DNA from: Collinsella sp. AM17-1
Lineage (GTDB): Bacteria; Actinomycetota; Coriobacteriia; Coriobacteriales; Coriobacteriaceae
DNA length: 64,000 nt
Assembly: GCF_003470665.1 (NCBI RefSeq)
Contig: NZ_QRJZ01000001.1
Span: 13,401-77,400, forward strand
Direction of reading: 5' to 3'
Of this stretch, positions 20,144 through 28,516 are shown one piece after another. The translations under genes were made by a program, and so were the position numbers. Each line of letters begins with the position of its first letter. The first letter of the stretch is position 1. The notes beneath the pieces were generated by a model. That model worked only from the letters and a program-made list of their open reading frames with translations. It was not told where the DNA came from and ran no database searches.

Positions 20144-21571
20144 ATGAAAAACTTTATGGACGATCAGGATTTCCTGCTGAGCACCAAGACCGGCGAGGAG
20201 CTGTTCCACAACTTTGCCGAGGGCATGCCCATCGTCGACTATCACTGCCACATTTCTCCCAAGGAAATCTGGGATGACAAGCGTTTCGAGAACATCACCG
20301 AGGTTTGGCTGGGCGGCGACCACTACAAGTGGCGCCTGATGCGCGCCAACGGCGTTGACGAGCGCTTCATTACCGGCGACGCCCCCGCCCGCGAGAAGTT
20401 CCAAAAGTGGGCCGAGACCCTGGGCCGTTGCGTGGGCAACCCCGTCTTTGAGTGGAGCCACCTGGAGCTTAAGCGCTACTTTGGCTACGAGGGCGTTCTG
20501 AACGGCAAAACCGCTCAGGAGGTCTGGGACCTTGCCAACGCCAAGCTCGCCGAGTCCAGCTTTACTTGCCGCAACCTGATCAAGCGGTCTAACGTCCGCA
20601 TGATCTGCACTACCGACGATCCCGCCGATAGCTTTGAGTGGCATAAAAAGATTGCCGCCGACGACAGCTTTGACGTTCAGGTCGTTCCTGCCATGCGCCC
20701 CGATGTCGCCCTGCGCATCGAGCGCGGCCAGGAGTTCGCCGATTACTGCAAGCACCTCTCCGAGGTTGCCGGTGTTGAGGTCAGCGACTTCGAGGGCATG
20801 AAGGCCGCCATCTCCAAGCGCTACGATGTCGCCCACGAGCTGGGCTGCCGCGCTTCCGACCACGCGCTCGACTACGTTATGTACGTTCCGGCTACCGCCG
20901 ACGAGATCGAGACTATCTTTGCCAAGGGCCTTGCCGCCGAGCCGCTTACCGAGGACGAGGTACTCAAGTACAAGACGGCCTTCATGCAGTTTGTCGCCGG
21001 CGAGTACGTCCGTCTTGGCTGGGCCATGCAGTTGCACTTTGGCTGCAAACGTGACAACAACCGCGCTATGTTCGCCAAGCTCGGTCCCGACACCGGCTAC
21101 GACTGCATCTCCAATTACACGCCGTCCGACCAGCTGGCCGATTTCCTCAACTCCATCCAGGAGTTCACGGGTCTGCCCAAGACCATCCTGTACAGCCTGA
21201 ACCCCATCGACAACACCATGATCGATACCGTGATGGGCTGCTTCCAGGAGGCTCCAACCGCCGGCAAGATCCAGAACGGCTCTGCCTGGTGGTTCAACGA
21301 CAACGAGGTCGGTATGCGCGAGCAGCTCACGGCCCTTGCCAACGAGGGCGTGCTGGGCAACTTTGTGGGCATGCTTACCGACTCCCGTTCCTTCTTGTCC
21401 TATCCGCGTCACGAGTACTTCCGTCGCGTGCTGTGCAGCGTGATCGGCGAGTGGGTCGAGCAGGGCAAGTACCCGGCCGACATGGAGCTGCTGGGCACCA
21501 TCGTGCGCGACATCAGCTACAACAATGCGGTCCGCTACTTTGGCTTTGACCTGGACACCGTCGAGGCCTAA
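20144..21571 (+). CDS. uxaC: Glucuronate/galacturonate isomerase UxaC
   Basis: UxaC converts D-galacturonate to D-tagaturonate and D-glucuronate to D-fructuronate. The 475-aa protein is of normal length and shows the amidohydrolase metal motif DYHCHISPKEI near residue 32, GGDHYKWRLMRANGV, and the C-terminal GMLTDSRSFLSYPRHEYFRR. The ATG at 20144 follows AAGGGG; earlier in-frame codons lie in the promoter. It is first in uxaC-uxaB-uxaA. Confidence 0.96.
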   Translation: MKNFMDDQDFLLSTKTGEELFHNFAEGMPIVDYHCHISPKEIWDDKRFENITEVWLGGDHYKWRLMRANGVDERFITGDAPAREKFQKWAETLGRCVGNPVFEWSHLELKRYFGYEGVLNGKTAQEVWDLANAKLAESSFTCRNLIKRSNVRMICTTDDPADSFEWHKKIAADDSFDVQVVPAMRPDVALRIERGQEFADYCKHLSEVAGVEVSDFEGMKAAISKRYDVAHELGCRASDHALDYVMYVPATADEIETIFAKGLAAEPLTEDEVLKYKTAFMQFVAGEYVRLGWAMQLHFGCKRDNNRAMFAKLGPDTGYDCISNYTPSDQLADFLNSIQEFTGLPKTILYSLNPIDNTMIDTVMGCFQEAPTAGKIQNGSAWWFNDNEVGMREQLTALANEGVLGNFVGMLTDSRSFLSYPRHEYFRRVLCSVIGEWVEQGKYPADMELLGTIVRDISYNNAVRYFGFDLDTVEA

Positions 21572-21666
21572 AGCCGCATCGAATCGCATCGAACTCGGGA
21601 GCGCCGTTGCCACACGCGGCGCCCCGTTTTACTTGCACGCCAACAGCTATCTAAGGAGAGACATAG

Positions 21667-23181
21667 ATGGAGAACATCAGCTACGATGCGCTCGAGAAGA
21701 TCGGCTACAAGGGCTACCTGCTGCCCAAGGACGCGCCCGAGAAGGTTCTGCAGTTTGGCGAGGGCAATTTCCTGCGCGCCTTCGTCGACCGCTTCTTTGA
21801 CATGGGCAACGAGGCAACCGGCTGGAACGGCAAGATCGTCATGGTCCAGCCCATCAACGGCGCCTTTGGCTTTGCCGATGGCATCAATGCCCAGGACGAC
21901 CTGTATACCGTGCTGATGCGCGGCAAAGAGAACGGCGACACGGTTGACGAGTCCCGCGTGATCAGCGCCTGCAGCCGCTGCCTCAATCCGTATCGCGAGG
22001 CGGACTATCGCGCCATCATGGAGGTCGCTGTCTCCGACGATCTGGAGATCATCGTTTCCAACACCACCGAGGCCGGCATTGCCTACGATCCGTCCTGCAA
22101 GGCCGACGACATGCCGCCTGCGAGCTTCCCCGCCAAACTTGTTCAGGTCCTGCATGCCCGCTGGGCTGCCGGCAAGCCGGGCGTTATCGTGCTCGCCTGC
22201 GAGCTCATCGACCACAATGGCGAGGAGCTGTTGCGCATCATGAACCAGTACGTGAGCGACTGGGGCTGGGAAGACGAGTTCTCGCAGTGGATGTCCAACG
22301 ACTGCACCGTCTGCACCACGCTCGTCGACACTATCGTGCCGGGTCGTATCCGCGACGCATCCGAGGCTGCGGCGGTTGCCGAGCGCTTGGGCTATGAGGA
22401 TCCCTTCCTGACTGTGCGCGAGCCCTTCCAGATGTGGGGCATCCAGGGTGACGAGTCGCTTGCCGAGAAGCTTCCCTTTGTGAAGGCCGGCCTGCCGGGT
22501 GTCTTTGTGACCCCCGACGTCACCCCGTACAAGAAACGCAAAGTCCGCATCCTCAACGGCGCCCACACCGCCTTTGTGCCGGGTTCCTGGGTCGCTGGCT
22601 TTGATATCGTGCGCGATTGCATGCACGACGAGACTGTTCGCGGCTTCATGAACACCATGCTCTACGACGAGGTCATCCCGACGCTTGCCGCCGACCTGGA
22701 TGTCGAGGACTGCAAGGCCTTTGCCGCCGCCGTCGAGAACCGCTTCGACAACCCGTTTATCGACCACGCGCTGCTCTCCATTTGTCTCAACTCCACCGCC
22801 AAGTGGCGTGCCCGCGACCTGCCCACGCTCAAGGACTACGTTGCCAAGACCGGCAGCCTGCCCAAGTGCCTGGCGACGAGCCTCGCTACGCTCATCGCTT
22901 TCTATACGCAGGAGCTCGTTGCTCGCGAGGGAGACGGCCTGCACCTGCGTCGCGCCGACGGCACCGAGTACACCGCTCAGGACGATGCCTTCGTGCTCGA
23001 TTTCTACGCCGCCCACGCCGGCACCGACGATGCCGAGCTAGTGCACGACGTGCTCACCAATGAGCAGATGTGGGGCGAGGACCTTACGCAGATCGCTGGT
23101 CTTGAGGAGTTTGTCGTCGGCGCGCTCGCCGTCGTGCGCACCGAGGGTGCCAAGCAGGCCTTCGTCAACGCTCAGGCATGA
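21667..23181 (+). CDS. uxaB: Tagaturonate reductase (altronate oxidoreductase) UxaB
   Basis: UxaB reduces D-tagaturonate to D-altronate with NADH. The 504-aa polyol-dehydrogenase-type protein shows QFGEGNFLRAFVDRF near the N-terminus, typical of UxaB rather than UxuB, and the catalytic-domain segment RILNGAHTAFVPGSWVAG. AAGGAG precedes the ATG. It lies 95 bp after uxaC and 74 bp before uxaA; with UxaA it supplies the galacturonate branch to KDG. Confidence 0.94.
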   Translation: MENISYDALEKIGYKGYLLPKDAPEKVLQFGEGNFLRAFVDRFFDMGNEATGWNGKIVMVQPINGAFGFADGINAQDDLYTVLMRGKENGDTVDESRVISACSRCLNPYREADYRAIMEVAVSDDLEIIVSNTTEAGIAYDPSCKADDMPPASFPAKLVQVLHARWAAGKPGVIVLACELIDHNGEELLRIMNQYVSDWGWEDEFSQWMSNDCTVCTTLVDTIVPGRIRDASEAAAVAERLGYEDPFLTVREPFQMWGIQGDESLAEKLPFVKAGLPGVFVTPDVTPYKKRKVRILNGAHTAFVPGSWVAGFDIVRDCMHDETVRGFMNTMLYDEVIPTLAADLDVEDCKAFAAAVENRFDNPFIDHALLSICLNSTAKWRARDLPTLKDYVAKTGSLPKCLATSLATLIAFYTQELVAREGDGLHLRRADGTEYTAQDDAFVLDFYAAHAGTDDAELVHDVLTNEQMWGEDLTQIAGLEEFVVGALAVVRTEGAKQAFVNAQA

Positions 23182-23255
23182 TTTCCGGCTCGGGCGCGGG
23201 ACGGCTTGCCCGCGCCTCGACTTCTGCTCAACCTGTTAGGTTAGGACCATTTGTA

Positions 23256-24740
23256 ATGAACACTATCCAGATCAATCCGGCCGATAACGTGATCGTCGCG
23301 CTGTCGCCGCTTGCCAAGGGCGCCGCCGTCGCGGTTCCCGGGGTGGGCGAGGTCGTGGCTGCGGAGGATATTCCGCAGGGCCACAAGATGGCCGTGCGTG
23401 CCATTGCGGCGGGGGAGGACGTCGTCAAGTACGGTCTTCCTATCGGCCACGTGACGGGCGACATCCAGCCCGGTCAGTGGCTTCATACGCATAACGTCAA
23501 GACCAACCTTTCGGGCGAGGTCGAGTATGCTTACAACCCGACGCATCCGGTTGTTGAGCCGGTTGAGCCCGAGACCTTTATGGGCTTCCGTCGCGCCGAC
23601 GGCCGTGCCGCCACGCGCAACGAGCTGTGGATCATCCCCACGGTCGGCTGCGTCAACGAGGTCGCACGTGCCATGTGCGAGCAGGCTCAGGATCTGGTCG
23701 AGGGCTCGCTGGAGGGCGTTTACTACTTCCCACATCCCTTTGGCTGCTCGCAGACCGGCGCCGACCATGCCCAGACGCGTCGTCTGCTGGTGGCGCTCTC
23801 GCGTCACGCAAACGCTGCGGGTGTACTGTTCCTGTCCCTCGGTTGCGAAAACTGCACGCACCAGCAGGTGCTCGATGAGCTCGGTGACTTCGATCACGAG
23901 CGCGTTCGCTTCCTTACCTGCCAGGATGTAGCCGACGAGCAGGTCGAGGGCCACAAGATTCTGTCCGAGTTGGCTGACCTGGCCAAGCAGGCCAAGCGTG
24001 AGCCCATTCCGGCCTCCGAGCTGGTCATTGGCCTTAAGTGCGGTGGTTCTGACGGTCTTTCGGGCATTACCGCCAACCCCACGATCGGCCGCGTGAGCGA
24101 TATGGTTGTCGCCCGCGGCGGCACGTCGGTGCTCACCGAGGTGCCCGAGATGTTTGGCGCGGAGAGCATTCTGCTCGATCGCTGCGAGAGTCAGGACGTC
24201 TTTAACGCGGCGGCCGACATGCTCAACGGCTTTAAGGACTACTTCATTAGCCACGGCGAGGTCGTCTATGAGAACCCGAGTCCCGGTAACAAGGACGGCG
24301 GTATTACCACGCTCGAGGACAAGAGCTGCGGCTGCGTGCAAAAGGGCGGATCTGCCCCCATCGTCGACGTGCTGCCGTATGCCGGTCAGGCAACTAAGCA
24401 CGGTCTGAACATGCTGTGCGGCCCGGGCAACGACATGGTGTCGACCACGGCGTTGACGGCTGCCGGCTGCCACGTGATTTTGTTCTCGACCGGCCGCGGC
24501 ACGCCGTTTGGCGCGCCGGCGCCGACGCTCAAGGTGTTTACCAACCAGCGTCTGTGCGACCACAAGGCCAACTGGATGGACTTTAACGCCGGCGTGATTG
24601 CCACAGGCGAGTGCACGCTCGACGAGGCTGCCCACGACCTGTACCAGCTGGTGCTGGAGACGGCGGGCGGCAAGCTTACGAGTGCCGAGCGTCGCGGTTG
24701 TCACGAGATCAGCATCTGGAAGGACGGCGTCTGCCTGTAG
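23256..24740 (+). CDS. uxaA: Altronate dehydratase UxaA
   Basis: UxaA dehydrates D-altronate to 2-keto-3-deoxy-D-gluconate (KDG). The 494-aa protein carries the N-terminal SAF domain (about residues 5-80) and the UxaA catalytic domain with GCSQTGADHAQTRRLL, SLGCENCTHQQ, GLKCGGSDGLSGITANP, and the metal-related CGCVQKGG. The ATG at 23256 has a weak AGGTTAGGA ribosome site; the frame is open further upstream but without homology. Terminator follows. Confidence 0.95.
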   Translation: MNTIQINPADNVIVALSPLAKGAAVAVPGVGEVVAAEDIPQGHKMAVRAIAAGEDVVKYGLPIGHVTGDIQPGQWLHTHNVKTNLSGEVEYAYNPTHPVVEPVEPETFMGFRRADGRAATRNELWIIPTVGCVNEVARAMCEQAQDLVEGSLEGVYYFPHPFGCSQTGADHAQTRRLLVALSRHANAAGVLFLSLGCENCTHQQVLDELGDFDHERVRFLTCQDVADEQVEGHKILSELADLAKQAKREPIPASELVIGLKCGGSDGLSGITANPTIGRVSDMVVARGGTSVLTEVPEMFGAESILLDRCESQDVFNAAADMLNGFKDYFISHGEVVYENPSPGNKDGGITTLEDKSCGCVQKGGSAPIVDVLPYAGQATKHGLNMLCGPGNDMVSTTALTAAGCHVILFSTGRGTPFGAPAPTLKVFTNQRLCDHKANWMDFNAGVIATGECTLDEAAHDLYQLVLETAGGKLTSAERRGCHEISIWKDGVCL

Positions 24741-24774
24741 CGGCAAGCGGGTTCGCATAGGGCGCTATTGGCCA

Positions 24775-24812
24775 TGGCCCCGTCGGGAGTGTTCCCGGTG
24801 GGGCCATTTTTG
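24775..24812 (+). terminator. Intrinsic terminator of uxaCBA
   Basis: ATGGCCCC pairs with GGGGCCAT, with an inner GGGA/TCCC stem, followed by TTTTT. Confidence 0.85.
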
Positions 24813-24866
24813 TCCGGGCTGCAGAAGCGCGTCTTCCTGGGGGCGCGGGGGGGGCGGTGAATACAA

Positions 24867-25039
24867 TAAACGTTCACCCAGTCACCCTGAAATTAAAACC
24901 AACCGAATGCCCTTGTAATCGAGAATATTTTAAGTTAGGTGTCCGTTCAGCGATGAAAAACGACCGTTCAGGGATATTATTCAAGTGAACGTTCACCTAT
25001 CATAAGCAATCGCGCATAATCTAGCTAAACGTTCACCCT
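24867..25039 (+). promoter_or_regulatory. GPH transporter promoter: CCGTT direct repeat and LacI-type operators
   Basis: CCGTT boxes at 24943-24947 and 24964-24968 lie 23 bp upstream of -35 TTCACC (24992-24997); -10 CATAAT (25015-25020) follows after 17 bp. The operator AGTGAACGTTCACCT (24984-24998) overlaps the -35, a degenerate one (TAAACGTTCACCCT, 25026-25039) covers the start site, and another half-conserved copy lies at 24867-24879. The arrangement copies the uxaC promoter. The remainder of this 375-bp gap contains only a C-rich stretch. Confidence 0.72.
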
Positions 25040-25115
25040 GAACGACATGCAGACGGATGTCGGTATGGATTCCAATGTCTTGTTACAAGACAATCGAGAG
25101 AAGAGAGGGAGCTCG

Positions 25116-26675
25116 ATGACTAATAAGATTGGAAAAAAGCGCAAAATCACATTCTGGACGCGCTTGGGCTTTGGTATGGGCGGCATGCTCAACTCCGGTG
25201 CCCTGAGCTTTACGCACAGCTACATGGTGCTGTTCCTGTCCACGGAGTGCGGCCTGTCCGCAGGCGAGGCTGCGCTGATTAGCTCGTTCGCCATCTATCT
25301 CAACGCCATTCTTTGCCCGCTGATGGGTTTTGTGGCCGATAACTTCTATGCCACCAAGATCGGCCGCATCTTTGGTCGTCGCCGTTTCTGGATCTTGCTG
25401 GCTATCCCGATGATGGTCGCCGAGCCGCTTATCTTCGTTGCTACGCCGTTCGGTTTCCCGTACTACTTTGTGCTGTACCTGATCTACAACGTCGCGTACA
25501 CATTCTGCACTGCCAACCTGTCGCCGCTTACCATCGAGATGACCGACGACTTCAAGGAGCGTACGTACCTCACCGGCTACAAGCACCTCTTTGGCAACGC
25601 TGCCGGCTTCCTTATGGCAGCACTCGTCGGCTTTGGCTTTGGCACCTTCGGCGAGACCAACCCGTTCAGCTATTTCATCATCGCTACGATTAACGCTTCG
25701 GTCATGGCAATCTCGCTGCTCTGCGTGTACCTGTCCACGTGGGAGCACACCCCCGAGGAGGTCGCTCAGGAGAAGATTGAGAGCGTTGGCGAGGGCATCA
25801 AGAAGTTCTTCATCGACGTTATCTCCACGTTCCGCAACAAGTCCTTCCGCAAGGTCCTGTATGCACAGGTCTCCACGAAGCTCGCTGCCGCCTGCTGGTC
25901 TGCCTGCCTGTCCTTCTTCATCGTCTACTGCCTGCAGATTCCTAAGTCCTACGAGTCCGTGATGGAGATGCCCGGCAAGGTCGTCGCTATCGTCTGCACC
26001 GCCGTCTGGGTTGCCCTCATGGCCAAGAAGGGCTTCCACAAGTCTTGGTACCTGGCCAACGTCGGCTGCGCTGCGTGCATCATCGCTTATAACTACTTCG
26101 CCTTTGGCCAGATTAACGGCACCTCCACGGTTGCCATCGCCATGATCGCCTACCCCATCATCTTCGCCATCTGGAAGTTCTTCTACGTTGGCTTCCAGTA
26201 TCTGCCCGATGTCCTGCTCAACTACATCCCCGATGTCGATGAGCTCATCACCCTGCGTCGTCGCGAGGGCATCTACAGCTCCGCACAGCAGCTCTGCCAG
26301 CAGATCGCCCAGGCAGTCGCCGTCAACGCATGGGCCATCGTCCTTGCTGCCTCCGGCTTCATTCAGACCGCCGGCAACAGCGATGCCGTGACCCAGCCCG
26401 CCACCGTGCCTCTGTACATCTGCGGCTACATGCTCATCGGCTGCGCCGGCTTCTTCCTGCTCGCGGCTGTCCTTGCCCGCGGCATCAAGATCGACAAGGA
26501 GCAGTGCGACGTCCTTTGCGACGAGATCCGCCGTGTCAAGGAGGGTGGCAAGATGGCCGACGTCAAGCCCGAGGTCAAGGCGCTTTGCGAGGAACTCTCC
26601 GGCTTTAAGTACGAGGACTGCTTCGCCCACAACAACGTTGGCTTCCAGGACGGTAGCGTAATTCCCGCCGAGTAG
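25116..26675 (+). CDS. GPH-family (MelB-like) sugar:cation symporter, probable uronate oligosaccharide importer
   Basis: This 519-aa membrane protein has about twelve hydrophobic segments and the glycoside-pentoside-hexuronide pattern, including GFVADNFYATKIGRIFGRRRFWILLAIPMM in the loop 2-3 region and a cytoplasmic C-terminal tail. GAGAGGGAG precedes the ATG. It lies between uronate catabolism and cytoplasmic pectin-cleaving enzymes and shares their operators, so the likely cargo is galacturonate oligomers, possibly unsaturated or esterified. Exact substrate unproven. Confidence 0.85.
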   Translation: MTNKIGKKRKITFWTRLGFGMGGMLNSGALSFTHSYMVLFLSTECGLSAGEAALISSFAIYLNAILCPLMGFVADNFYATKIGRIFGRRRFWILLAIPMMVAEPLIFVATPFGFPYYFVLYLIYNVAYTFCTANLSPLTIEMTDDFKERTYLTGYKHLFGNAAGFLMAALVGFGFGTFGETNPFSYFIIATINASVMAISLLCVYLSTWEHTPEEVAQEKIESVGEGIKKFFIDVISTFRNKSFRKVLYAQVSTKLAAACWSACLSFFIVYCLQIPKSYESVMEMPGKVVAIVCTAVWVALMAKKGFHKSWYLANVGCAACIIAYNYFAFGQINGTSTVAIAMIAYPIIFAIWKFFYVGFQYLPDVLLNYIPDVDELITLRRREGIYSSAQQLCQQIAQAVAVNAWAIVLAASGFIQTAGNSDAVTQPATVPLYICGYMLIGCAGFFLLAAVLARGIKIDKEQCDVLCDEIRRVKEGGKMADVKPEVKALCEELSGFKYEDCFAHNNVGFQDGSVIPAE

Positions 26676-26698
26676 GACATACGCATCGTTCAAACCAC

Positions 26699-26742
26699 AG
26701 GGCCGTGCCACCGGAATTCCGCCGGCAGGCACGGCCCTTTTT
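26699..26742 (+). terminator. Terminator-like hairpin between transporter and GH28 gene
   Basis: AGGGCCGTGCC (26699-26709) pairs with GGCACGGCCCT ending at 26738, followed by T. It lies only 50 bp before the GH28 start and no LacI-type operator follows, so it may be an attenuating rather than absolute stop within the operon. Confidence 0.78.
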
Positions 26743-26791
26743 CAACAGCGTACAATTTGCCTTTAGAGCATCTTTTTTGAGGGAGAAACCC

Positions 26792-28387
26792 ATGGAGACG
26801 AACGTTATCTGGCGCAATGCCCGCGCGGCCGTTATCGAGCTCGACGATGGCGGCTACTTTACCTGTGCCGATACGTGGGAGGTCTTTGTCAACGGCGAGC
26901 CCGCCGGTACCACCAATACGGTCGAGACCTATGTCGACGGCCTGATTCCCGGCAAGCGCAACTTGATTCGTTTTGTCTGTGGCGAGCGCGAGCTGAGCGT
27001 GGGAGTCACCACGCCGGCCGAGCCCTTCACCATCAACGTTCGCGACTGCGGCGCCAAGGGCGATGCCGAGCACGACGACACCACCAATATCCAGGCTGCC
27101 ATCATGGCCTGCCCCAAGGGCGGACGCGTGCTGATTCCCGCCGGCAGCTACCGCATCAAGTCGCTCTTCCTTAAGAGCGATATCAATATTGAGCTTGCCG
27201 AGGGTGCGGTGCTGCTGGCCCGTCACGACCGTGCGGCACTTGCCTACATTCCGGGCACGGTCACGGGCGACGAGGGCGCCGGGTATGCCGGTACTGACAT
27301 GCTGCCCCTGGGCCGCTGGGAGGGCGAGAGCTTCTCGACCTACTGCTCTACCTTTACGGGCCTGAACGTGCACGACGTGTGCATCTATGGGCGCGGCGCG
27401 ATCGATGGCCAGACCGATTTTGCCGAGGACAACTGGTGGAACAAGGACTTTAAGAACATCTTCCGCCCCGAGGAGGGCCGCGAGATCGCCCGCCCGCGCA
27501 TGATCTTCCTGTCCGAGTGCGAAAACGTGAGCATGGCTGGTTTTACCGTGTGCAATAGCCCCGCGTGGAACATCCACCCCGTCCTGTGCGAGCGCGTCGA
27601 TGCGCTCTGCCTGTCCATCGAGGGTCCCAAGAACTCCCACAACACCGACGGCTTTGATCCCGAGAGCTGCGGTTTTGTCCGCATCCTTGGCTGCCAGTTC
27701 TCGGTGGGCGACGACTGCATCGCCATCAAGAGCGGCAAGCTGGGCATTGAGCCCGAGCTTCGTCCCGCCACGCACGACGTGCTAATCTCGCACTGCTACA
27801 TGCACGACGGCCACGGCGCCGTGGTGCTGGGGTCCGAGGCTGCCGGCGGCATCAAGGACCTCACCGTGAGCAAGTGCCTCTTTGAGCGTACCGACCGCGG
27901 CCTGCGCGTCAAGACCCGCCGCGGCCGCGGCAAGGACGCCGTCAACGAGGGGATCACCTTCGAGCACATTCGCATGGACAAGGTGCTCACGCCCTTCGTG
28001 GTCAACTCGTTCTACTTCTGCGATAAGGACGGCAAGACCGACTATGTCCAGAGCCGCGACGCGGTGCCCGTCGACGACCGTACGCCCGGCTTTGGCGCCA
28101 CGACGTTCCGCGACATCGAGGCCACCAACTGCCACGCGGCCGCGGCCTATATCACGGGCCTTCCCGAGAGCAAGGTGACGCGCCTGACGTTCCAGGATGT
28201 TCATGTGACCTTTGCCGCCGATGCCGAGCCCTTTGTGCCGGCCATGGCCTGCGGCGTGGAGCCCATGGTGCGCCAGGGCATCATCGCGCAGAACGTGAAA
28301 GTCCTCGACCTGCAGAACGTGCGCATCGAGGGTCAGGATGGCGACGAGCTGCAGCTGCAAAACGTCGACAAGGTTATCCGCGCGTAG
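26792..28387 (+). CDS. GH28 polygalacturonase family hydrolase, cytoplasmic
   Basis: GH28 enzymes hydrolyse alpha-1,4 galacturonic acid or rhamnogalacturonan linkages. The 531-aa protein has a small N-terminal beta domain (about 1-80) and a right-handed beta-helix with the family signatures in order: NTDGFDPES (catalytic Asp), VGDDCIAIKSG (paired Asp), DGHGAVVLGSE (His) and RGLRVKT. No signal peptide is visible, so it probably acts on imported oligomers. AGGGAG precedes the ATG at 26792. Exo-polygalacturonase activity is most likely. Confidence 0.92.
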   Translation: METNVIWRNARAAVIELDDGGYFTCADTWEVFVNGEPAGTTNTVETYVDGLIPGKRNLIRFVCGERELSVGVTTPAEPFTINVRDCGAKGDAEHDDTTNIQAAIMACPKGGRVLIPAGSYRIKSLFLKSDINIELAEGAVLLARHDRAALAYIPGTVTGDEGAGYAGTDMLPLGRWEGESFSTYCSTFTGLNVHDVCIYGRGAIDGQTDFAEDNWWNKDFKNIFRPEEGREIARPRMIFLSECENVSMAGFTVCNSPAWNIHPVLCERVDALCLSIEGPKNSHNTDGFDPESCGFVRILGCQFSVGDDCIAIKSGKLGIEPELRPATHDVLISHCYMHDGHGAVVLGSEAAGGIKDLTVSKCLFERTDRGLRVKTRRGRGKDAVNEGITFEHIRMDKVLTPFVVNSFYFCDKDGKTDYVQSRDAVPVDDRTPGFGATTFRDIEATNCHAAAAYITGLPESKVTRLTFQDVHVTFAADAEPFVPAMACGVEPMVRQGIIAQNVKVLDLQNVRIEGQDGDELQLQNVDKVIRA

Positions 28388-28424
28388 GGTAGTGCTCCTG
28401 CACAAGTGAATACGGCATGTTGAG

Positions 28425-28460
28425 GCGTGCGACGGTCGGGTCTGCCTGGCTGTCGCACGC
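28425..28460 (+). other. Hairpin after the GH28 gene
   Basis: GCGTGCGAC (28425-28433) pairs perfectly with GTCGCACGC (28452-28460). There is no T run, so it may stabilise mRNA or separate expression of the next gene. Confidence 0.4.
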
Positions 28461-28516
28461 AATCTATAGGTGCCGGTATTGCGGTGGGTGTTCTGTGACA
28501 GAAAGCGTAATGACAG